6,886 nucleotides of DNA from an uncultured Desulfobacterium sp. (GTDB lineage: Bacteria > Desulfobacterota > Desulfobacteria > Desulfobacterales > Desulfobacteraceae): contig CAKZLA010000006.1 in the NCBI GenBank assembly GCA_937124525.1, positions 1 to 6,886 of the forward strand, in the 5' to 3' direction. Numbering within the stretch: position 1 is the first letter of the stretch; every line of letters begins with the position of its first letter. Of the stretch, positions 1 to 5,322 are shown piece by piece. Both the position numbers and the translations under genes were made by a program. Under the pieces are notes generated by a model that did no database searches, was not told the origin of the DNA, and saw only the letters and a list, made by a program, of their open reading frames with translations.

Positions 1-461
1 TGGTGGCCACTCACTTTTTTGTCTTTTATTATGGGGTGCTGGCCGACGTAACACCACCTGTGGCCCTGGCAGCCTATGCCGGTGCCGGCATTGGCGGGGC
101 TGATCCCATGCGAACCGGGGTTACGGCCTTTCGCCTGTCCATGGGTAAAGCGTTAGTACCCTTCATGTTTGTCTATGCGCCAAGCATGCTGTTTATCAAC
201 TTTACCTGGATGGAGTTTTCCCTGGCCATCATCAGTGGTATCCTTGGGGTGATCGCCCTGTCTGCCGCTTACATTGGCCACTTCAGAAGTGAAATTACCT
301 TTTGGGGTAAAACCATGCTCACCATTGGCGGACTTCTGCTGGTTTCCAGTGATGTCAAGGTGATTATCGTGGGTTCCATCCTGGTTCTGGCTGTGCTGGT
401 TCCCAAATTCTTAAAGAAAGAATCCACCGGCATCATGGAAACGGCTGGGGGCGAGGCATAG
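1..461 (+). CDS. TRAP transporter fused permease (TAXI type), C-terminal fragment
   Basis: This is the last 152 residues of an inner-membrane TRAP permease, which uses an ion gradient and an extracytoplasmic binding protein to import organic acids or similar solutes. The motif around residues 9-30 (YYGVLADVTPPVALAAYAGA) followed by the DPMRTG and VPFMFVYAP stretches is typical of the fused small/large-subunit permeases paired with TAXI binding proteins. Hydrophobic segments lie at about residues 6-30, 48-65, 72-94 and 103-135. The end is charged (KKESTG...GGEA) and probably cytoplasmic. The GTG at position 3 is almost certainly an internal valine, because the conserved motif starts right after it, so the gene is truncated on the left by the window. 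The stop is TAG at 459-461. Substrate cannot be told. It converges on the signalling genes and need not be functionally linked to them. Confidence 0.9.
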   Translation, partial: VATHFFVFYYGVLADVTPPVALAAYAGAGIGGADPMRTGVTAFRLSMGKALVPFMFVYAPSMLFINFTWMEFSLAIISGILGVIALSAAYIGHFRSEITFWGKTMLTIGGLLLVSSDVKVIIVGSILVLAVLVPKFLKKESTGIMETAGGEA

Positions 462-468
462 AATTTTT

Positions 469-486
469 TCCACTTGTGGATTTTTT
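469..486 (+). terminator. Weak candidate intrinsic terminator after the TRAP permease
   Basis: TCCA-CTTG-TGGA forms a 4-bp stem with a four-base loop (5 bp if the loop is tighter), followed at once by TTTTTT, beginning 8 bp after the permease stop. The stem is short for an intrinsic terminator, so this could be chance in a T-rich stretch. The remaining spacer (487-620) shows no gene and only short, unconvincing inverted repeats. Confidence 0.35.
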
Positions 487-620
487 AATAGGCCCCCCAC
501 GGAATTGTGCCCATTTGAGAGTCTTATCCGGCTGCTCACCCACGTACACCCCTGCCTGTCCGGGGTAAAACCAACTGGTCAGGGTGGGCAAGACCCAGGC
601 CCATCAAATAACACAGCACC

Positions 621-671
621 ATGAAAAAACAACAATGGGCCATGATTTGAGAATTCAGACCATGGTCCATT
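621..671 (-). terminator. Stem-loop terminator at the end of the chemoreceptor operon, possibly bidirectional
   Basis: AATGGGCCATG (634-644) pairs with CATGGTCCATT (661-671) as an 11-bp stem with one G-T wobble around a 16-base loop. Read on the minus strand, the stem is followed by GTTGTTTTTT (624-633), a reasonable U tract, about 50 bp past the receptor stop codon. On the plus strand the stem is followed by TTTCTATTTT, so it may also stop read-through from the permease. It is the only convincing terminator seen in the window. Confidence 0.65.
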
Positions 672-720
672 TCTATTTTGGAAAAATTGTTAGATTACAA
701 ACAGGCTCTCAGATCGCTCA

Positions 721-2640
721 TTAAAAATCTTTAAAGTCGTCATCATCTTCAAATGGAATTATCTGATCAGGCCTGACTTCCTTATCATGATGCGCAAGCA
801 TTGCATGATCACCATGGAATCGACGTTTTGTTAGGGAAGAAGTAGTTTTTATAGGCTGATGTGTACTTGTTGAGGCTTGATGGCCTCTTACTCCAGTAAC
901 AAGCGCAACTAAGTTTCCCACAAAATCTTTAAGCTGTTCAGCCTGTGCATTCATTTCTTCAGAGGCAGAAGCTGATTCTTCTGCATTTGCAGCATTCTGC
1001 TGGATCACCTTGTCTACTTCTGTAATAGCAATGTTTACCTGATCAATTCCATTTGACTGTTCTTTGGATGCTTCAGAAATCTCAGACACCAGATTACCAA
1101 CTTTGGCTGTACTATCAAAGACTTGGCTGAACGCATCATTTGTGGTTGATACCAATGCTGATCCATCCCCTACTTTTTTAACAGTTCCTTCAATCAATTC
1201 TGCTGTATTTTTAGCAGCATCTGCAGCTCTCATGGCAAGATTTCTGACTTCATCTGCGACAACGGCAAAACCTGCACCGGCTTCTCCTGCACGAGCGGCT
1301 TCAACTGCTGCATTCAATGCCAAAAGATTAGTCTGAAATGCTATTTCATCAATGGTCTTAATAATTTTATATGTCTCTTCACTTGCCTTTGAAATATCTT
1401 CCATTGATTTAGTCAACTGTCCCATTGATTCATTGGCAGTTGAAACCACATGCGTTGCTTCTTTCATCAACGTGTCAGCCTGGCCTGCATTTTCTGAGTT
1501 TCTCTTTGTCATGGAACCCATTTCTTCCATGGAGGAAGATGTCTCTTCAATGGAAGCTGCCTGTTCAGAAGCCCCTTCAGCCATTGATTGACTTGAGGAA
1601 GCTACTTGACTTGATGCGGATGAGACTTGGTTTGCACCTTCATTCAAACCTTGAATAATAAGGTTTAACGGTTTGGTGATTGCACGGGTTATGAAAAAAG
1701 CAAGAAAAGATCCAATAGCCAGTGCGATGATTGATAAAACAATTATAATTGATGAATTTCGGCTGTTAGATGCAACAAGTTTTGGCCCCAAATCGTCCTG
1801 CCTGGCTTTGATGGAGAGTTTTACCTCTTCAATATCCTTGGCAATATTAGGCCCTAAAACATCCAGTGTTCCTGTAATAACTTCATTTCTATCATAAATG
1901 ACCTTTACCAAGGTGTCGAATGTGCTTGAATACCTGTCTTTTGTCTTTAAAACTGTGGCAAGCATTTCCCGGCGTTTGGGATTTTCTAATTCCTTGTCCA
2001 GGATATCAAGATATTCTTGCATCTTGCTAAACTCTTCATGAACTCTATCTACGGCAATCTGATTGTTTTTATCAAGAAATTTTATCACATAAAGACGTGC
2101 TAAAAGCAAATGTTTCATTCCAATGCCTGTATTAAAGGCTACAGTCATATCAGTATCTTTCTTGGCAGAATCCATGATATCCGTCATGGTTTTCTCCATA
2201 AGTGCTCCATCAACATTCAACACATTGTGGAGAAAATTATTGCGTTTATTCATAAAATCGACAACTTTTTCAAAACCAGTTTTATAATCCTTGATTTGCT
2301 CATCCGCCTCATCAATTTTAGCAGCACGTTCAGGATTATTTATTTCCTTTTGTGCTTTTTTCATAAACTCTTCCATTTTGTTGAAATAGTCTGCATATTG
2401 TTTTAAATCTTTTTCACTTCCTGTGATCAGATAATCTTTAACCTTCATTCGTACCATAAGCATATTGGCTTGGAGCCGTCCTGATAGATTCGTATGCACT
2501 GCCATTTTACGATAGGATGTAAAACCCTTCGATGCTGTATGAATTGCATTATATGCGACGACACCTACGACAACGAGGATGATGAGGATAGTTGCAAATC
2601 CAAGAATTATTTTTTTCCCAATGCCCATATTCTTAAACAT
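721..2640 (-). CDS. Methyl-accepting chemotaxis protein with a large helical periplasmic sensor
   Basis: A 639-residue transmembrane chemoreceptor that would control a CheA kinase through CheW. TM1 is at about residues 11-31, the periplasmic sensor at 32-296 and TM2 at 297-318. The sensor is long and helical, with two related halves 118 residues apart (see findings), resembling the helical bimodular (HBM) class that in characterised members binds small organic acids; the ligand here is unknown. The signalling domain is unmistakable: the hairpin tip region [20 protein letters not shown] (431-450) runs on to EVRNLA. Likely methylation helices are near 355-374 ([11 protein letters not shown]) and 549-570 ([12 protein letters not shown]). 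The region between TM2 and the first methylation helix is too short for a full HAMP domain. The C-terminus is a flexible linker plus an acidic tail ([13 protein letters not shown]). The ATG is preceded by AAGGAG at good spacing. It is the last gene of the run, 55 bp after cheW. Confidence 0.96.
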   Translation of the reverse strand: MFKNMGIGKKIILGFATILIILVVVGVVAYNAIHTASKGFTSYRKMAVHTNLSGRLQANMLMVRMKVKDYLITGSEKDLKQYADYFNKMEEFMKKAQKEINNPERAAKIDEADEQIKDYKTGFEKVVDFMNKRNNFLHNVLNVDGALMEKTMTDIMDSAKKDTDMTVAFNTGIGMKHLLLARLYVIKFLDKNNQIAVDRVHEEFSKMQEYLDILDKELENPKRREMLATVLKTKDRYSSTFDTLVKVIYDRNEVITGTLDVLGPNIAKDIEEVKLSIKARQDDLGPKLVASNSRNSSIIIVLSIIALAIGSFLAFFITRAITKPLNLIIQGLNEGANQVSSASSQVASSSQSMAEGASEQAASIEETSSSMEEMGSMTKRNSENAGQADTLMKEATHVVSTANESMGQLTKSMEDISKASEETYKIIKTIDEIAFQTNLLALNAAVEAARAGEAGAGFAVVADEVRNLAMRAADAAKNTAELIEGTVKKVGDGSALVSTTNDAFSQVFDSTAKVGNLVSEISEASKEQSNGIDQVNIAITEVDKVIQQNAANAEESASASEEMNAQAEQLKDFVGNLVALVTGVRGHQASTSTHQPIKTTSSLTKRRFHGDHAMLAHHDKEVRPDQIIPFEDDDDFKDF

Positions 2641-2695
2641 AATCTCTCCTTAATTTTTATTGATTAAATTGACTATAATTTATATTTCCGCTTGC

Positions 2696-3214
2696 TTAGT
2701 CAGGTGATGATTTTTTAAGTATTGAAACTTCGCTTGCACTAAGGACTTTATCAATATCAAGCAAAAGTTTAACCCCTCCCTCCATTTTAGCCATGCCCAG
2801 GATGTAGTCCATGTCCAGACTGGTACCGAATGCAGGTGTTTCTTCTATATCGTTTTCCCTGATATTTAAGACTTCAGATACGGTATCAACCACAATACCG
2901 ATGTTTACTGTGGCTGCATCAGAATCAATTTCTACGACAATAATACAGGTCCGCTCGGAATAAGGGATGGATTCCATGGTAAACTTAAGCCTTAAATCAA
3001 TGACCGGGATGACCTTTCCCCTGAGGTTGATAACCCCTTTGACAAAATCCGGAGTCCGGGGGATGGAAGTGATGGGCATCATGCCGATGATTTCCTTGAC
3101 CTTGAGAATACCGATCCCGTACTCCTCCTTTTCCAGTGAAAAGGTCAAATATTTGTCGGTTTTGGTGACCGTGGTATTGATCACCTGGTTCATGGTTTTT
3201 AATTCGGTTTTCAT
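2696..3214 (-). CDS. cheW: Chemotaxis coupling protein CheW
   Basis: A 172-residue soluble CheW, the adaptor that links chemoreceptors to the histidine kinase CheA in cytoplasmic arrays. The single CheW domain spans roughly residues 20-160. It shows the KYLTFSLEKEEYGIGILKVKEI opening (broken here as KYLTFSLEKEEYG then IGILKVKEI), the highly typical IPRTPDFVKGVINLRGKVIPVIDLR block split as PDFVKGVINLRG and KVIPVIDLR, then GIVVDTVSEVL and the closing LLLDIDKVL. Length is normal for the family. An in-frame TTG at 3232 would add six residues, but the ATG at 3214 has AAAGGA eight bases upstream and is the better start. It lies 66 bp after the small upstream gene and 55 bp before the receptor, all in one direction, so it probably couples that receptor. 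Its middle is richer in G+C (about 50-55% in 3001-3120) than both neighbours. Confidence 0.96.
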   Translation of the reverse strand: MKTELKTMNQVINTTVTKTDKYLTFSLEKEEYGIGILKVKEIIGMMPITSIPRTPDFVKGVINLRGKVIPVIDLRLKFTMESIPYSERTCIIVVEIDSDAATVNIGIVVDTVSEVLNIRENDIEETPAFGTSLDMDYILGMAKMEGGVKLLLDIDKVLSASEVSILKKSSPD

Positions 3215-3222
3215 TTTTTTAT

Positions 3223-3228
3223 TCCTTT
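3223..3228 (-). promoter_or_regulatory. Ribosome binding site that fixes the cheW start
   Basis: AAAGGA on the minus strand lies eight bases before the ATG at 3214 and inside the alternative TTG-started reading, so it favours the shorter CheW. Confidence 0.65.
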
Positions 3229-3229
3229 C

Positions 3230-3246
3230 CAATAAATTATTTATTG
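3230..3246. repeat. Perfect A/T-rich 17-bp inverted repeat in the cheW leader
   Basis: CAATAAAT-T-ATTTATTG is perfectly symmetric and ends two bases upstream of the cheW ribosome binding site. It could be a protein-binding site or a weak mRNA hairpin near the ribosome site; equally, such palindromes arise easily in A/T-rich spacers. There is no U tract behind it, so it is not a terminator. Confidence 0.4.
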
Positions 3247-3280
3247 CGTTTATATTTTGATATTTTTGTGCTGGCTGTCT

Positions 3281-3658
3281 TTATTCTCTTGATGCATAAT
3301 ATTGAATCATTTTTTTCAGTACGGCTGAGACATCCTTGAAATCATGGCTCATGTAGGCAATATATCTGGGAATTAGGGAAAACCCTTTTGAAATTGAACT
3401 CTCTTTTTCATCCGGCAGAATTACAATCAATCGGGAATTAAAGAGGAGGGCCTTGTTTGCACTTAAAAAATCAAGTTCTTCAGCACAAGAGATAAGAAAA
3501 ATAATGATCACGGGTTCAGATATTTTTTGCTTGATTATTTTAAAAAGAGCATCAAAATCACAAGCCAAATCGGGTGTCTGTTTGGTAATCTGAATAATTT
3601 TTTTTAGAAGGATTTCCTTCTGATGATTGGTTTGGCGGGCATAGAAAACAAATTCCAT
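3281..3658 (-). CDS. Uncharacterised 125-residue protein, degenerate receiver-like
   Basis: I do not recognise a named family. The protein is soluble (no signal peptide or membrane helix) and appears to alternate strands and helices: strand EFVFYA (2-7), helix 11-26, helix 35-45, strand PVIIIFLIS (49-57), helix 58-69, strand RLIVILPD (76-83), strand RYIAYM (98-103), and a final helix 106-121. The order suggests a flavodoxin/receiver-like fold, but the aspartate expected at the end of the third strand and the Lys-Pro after the last strand are missing, so it would not be phosphorylated in the usual way. From memory, similar small proteins with an LPD...PR pattern occur near signalling genes in sulfate reducers; this is unverified. 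The ATG at 3658 has AAGAGGA just upstream and is preferred over the ATG at 3673, which would add a basic MKRKK. It is first in the run with cheW and the receptor, behind the sigma54 promoter. Confidence 0.8.
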   Translation of the reverse strand: MEFVFYARQTNHQKEILLKKIIQITKQTPDLACDFDALFKIIKQKISEPVIIIFLISCAEELDFLSANKALLFNSRLIVILPDEKESSISKGFSLIPRYIAYMSHDFKDVSAVLKKMIQYYASRE

Positions 3659-3663
3659 TTTTT

Positions 3664-3670
3664 TCCTCTT
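3664..3670 (-). promoter_or_regulatory. Ribosome binding site that fixes the start of the small receiver-like gene
   Basis: AAGAGGA on the minus strand lies five bases before the ATG at 3658. The alternative ATG at 3673 has only A/T-rich sequence without a purine-rich site upstream. Confidence 0.55.
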
Positions 3671-3707
3671 CATAATAAAGATAAATCGTTTAGTTTCTAA
3701 TCTGTAT

Positions 3708-3723
3708 TACAAAAAGGATGCCA
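3708..3723 (-). promoter_or_regulatory. Candidate sigma54 (RpoN) promoter for the small gene-cheW-receptor operon
   Basis: On the minus strand the sequence is TGGCATCCTTTTTGTA, against the sigma54 consensus TGGCAC-N5-TTGCA. The -24 GG (3722-3721) is intact, the -12 element reads TTGT instead of TTGC, and the spacing between the two is exactly that required. Predicted transcription starts near 3697, leaving a leader of about 39 bases before the ATG at 3658. The site lies 103 bp downstream of the end of a gene for a sigma54 activator, which makes a chance match less likely. No convincing -35/-10 pair was seen in the same gap. Confidence 0.65.
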
Positions 3724-3811
3724 CGGAGTGGGCTGGAATTTTATTGAATAAAAAAAGATAGATATGAAAAATAGTGCTCTAAGATAAATTAAAAACGCTT
3801 ATGTTTCTTAT

Positions 3812-3828
3812 TAAATTCCACGAATTTA
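3812..3828. promoter_or_regulatory. Candidate upstream activator site: perfect 17-bp inverted repeat
   Basis: TAAATTC-CAC-GAATTTA has perfect 7-bp arms. Its centre (3820) lies about 123 bp upstream of the predicted start of the sigma54 promoter, the usual place for the enhancer bound by dimers of an NtrC-family activator. It overlaps the stop codon of the activator gene itself (TAA at 3828-3826). It is not followed by a U tract on the minus strand, so it is unlikely to be a terminator. Binding by the adjacent regulator is inferred. Confidence 0.45.
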
Positions 3829-5292
3829 TGATTTTTTCAGAAAGATATCGCTTTTTATATTATGTTTTTTTAGCAGGGAATAAAGATGGCTTTTACTCAG
3901 GCAGGATAATATACTTGCGGTATCAAGATTGCCCTCAGATGATTGCATCAGTTCTTTAAGATAAATCTTTTCAGTCTCACCGGCAGTATATTCTTTTACT
4001 TTTTTTAAAGACTTGATGGGATTTAAAAAATGTTTTGGCAGTTCTATTGATTGAAACGCTTTTGATTGGTGAGGTTCTTTTTTAAGGTGAAAATCATTTT
4101 GTCGGCTATCAATGGCAGATTCAAGGTGTTTCAGCCTGATATGGGTTGGCAGATAATTGGGGTACAGCAATGGGGATCTCGGATCGGCCAGTATCGCTTT
4201 TTCCAGACTGGAAATCAACTCCCTGGTATTTCCGGGCCAGTCATAATTTTCCAAAACCTCCATAAAGTCAGGAACAAATCCTTTATTATCAACTCCATGA
4301 TTTTTGCATAGAAAATAAATATAATGAAGCGTAAGATCCTTTATGTCCTCTTTGCATTCCTTTAAAGGGGGCAAGTCAATATGAATTGTTCTGAGACGAA
4401 AAAGCAGATCACTTCTGAATTGATTTTTATTAACCATTTCTTCGAGGTTTCGGTTGGTTGCCGAAACAAGTCTGAAGTCACTTTTAATCTCTTTTGTTCC
4501 ACCAACAGGGTTGAATTTCCGTTCTTGAAGTACCCTTAAAAACTTTTTTTGTATGGTAAGTGGGAGTTCCCCTATTTCATCAAGGAAAAGCGTTCCGCCA
4601 TCTGCTTTTTTTACAAGCCCTTCCTGATTTGAATCCGCACCGGTAAAGGCGCCTTTAACATGGCCGAACAGAACTGCTTCAACTAACTGCTCCGGGAGGG
4701 CCGCACAATCTACAACCACAAAATATTTTTCTTTTTGCCTGCTGTTGGTATGAATGACCTTGGCAAACAATTCTTTTCCGGTTCCGGTTGGCCCCGTGAT
4801 CAAAACATTGGCATCACTATTCGCACATTGGGCAACCATATTCAGTTTTGACATAATTTGGGGGCTTGAACCAATGATCTCTGATCTGTTCAAAACATTT
4901 TCTGATAACGATTTCAAAGTTTTTTTTGATGTTCTAAATTCTAAAGATCGTTCCACACCAAGTTTGATTTCATCACGGGTAAACGGTTTTAAAATATAAT
5001 CCCAGGCACCAGAGTCAATCGCCATTTTTGCACCTTGGGTACTGCCCTCTCCTGTAATAATAATTACCTCAGGCTCCGAGGGGATATTTTTAATTGCCGG
5101 GAGTGCTTCAAGGCCACTGCCATCAGGCAGATTCACATCAAGAAAGATAAGATCAAAAGCCCCGGAAGAGAGAATCTCAAGCCCATCGTAAAGGGTTTCG
5201 GCCACCATTGGCATAATGTCAATCTCGTTAAAAAATTGTATTAAAATTTTTCTAATTTCAGGATCGTCATCTATGATCAAAATGCTGGCCAT
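3826..5292 (-). CDS. NtrC/AtoC-family sigma54-dependent response regulator
   Basis: A 488-residue cytoplasmic transcription activator with three domains. The receiver (about 2-118) has the acidic pocket DDD (8-10), phospho-acceptor Asp52 in FLDVNLPDGSG, Thr80 and Lys102 in LKPF. The AAA+ domain (about 138-365) has Walker A GPTGTGKE (167-174), the sigma54-contacting GAFTGA loop (214-219), Walker B TLFLDEIGE (234-242), sensor I SATNRN, arginine fingers in FRSDLLFRLR and sensor II WPGNTREL. A Fis-type helix-turn-helix ends the protein (about 443-479, GNLDTASILSCLSKSHLYSLLKKH). All parts needed to activate sigma54 promoters are present. The ATG at 5292 has AAAGGA six bases upstream; the ATG at 5307, adding MKGKP, has none. 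It follows the kinase gene by 30 bp and precedes a sigma54-like promoter, so it probably responds to that kinase and drives the downstream chemosensory genes. Confidence 0.95.
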   Translation of the reverse strand: MASILIIDDDPEIRKILIQFFNEIDIMPMVAETLYDGLEILSSGAFDLIFLDVNLPDGSGLEALPAIKNIPSEPEVIIITGEGSTQGAKMAIDSGAWDYILKPFTRDEIKLGVERSLEFRTSKKTLKSLSENVLNRSEIIGSSPQIMSKLNMVAQCANSDANVLITGPTGTGKELFAKVIHTNSRQKEKYFVVVDCAALPEQLVEAVLFGHVKGAFTGADSNQEGLVKKADGGTLFLDEIGELPLTIQKKFLRVLQERKFNPVGGTKEIKSDFRLVSATNRNLEEMVNKNQFRSDLLFRLRTIHIDLPPLKECKEDIKDLTLHYIYFLCKNHGVDNKGFVPDFMEVLENYDWPGNTRELISSLEKAILADPRSPLLYPNYLPTHIRLKHLESAIDSRQNDFHLKKEPHQSKAFQSIELPKHFLNPIKSLKKVKEYTAGETEKIYLKELMQSSEGNLDTASILSCLSKSHLYSLLKKHNIKSDIFLKKS

Positions 5293-5298
5293 GGGCTT

Positions 5299-5304
5299 TC
5301 CTTT
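5299..5304 (-). promoter_or_regulatory. Ribosome binding site that fixes the response regulator start
   Basis: AAAGGA on the minus strand lies six bases before the ATG at 5292. It falls inside the longer reading from 5307, which has no purine-rich site of its own. Confidence 0.6.
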
Positions 5305-5322
5305 CATACTGTATCATAAAAA

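Noticed and set aside
3..5. GTG as the start of a complete 152-residue membrane protein
   Set aside because: The sequence begins in the middle of a conserved TRAP permease block; the family is several times longer, so this is an internal valine.
541..610. C- and G-rich short inverted repeats in the convergent spacer
   Set aside because: Only 4-6 bp stems with long loops or bulges could be drawn; no gene, tRNA, attachment site or repeat unit was supported.
3739..3753. TTTTAT-TGA-ATAAAA inverted repeat as a terminator after the response regulator or as an IHF site
   Set aside because: The stem has only A-T pairs, so it is too weak as a terminator, and the sequence does not fit the IHF consensus spacing. 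It may still be a flexible region between operator and promoter.
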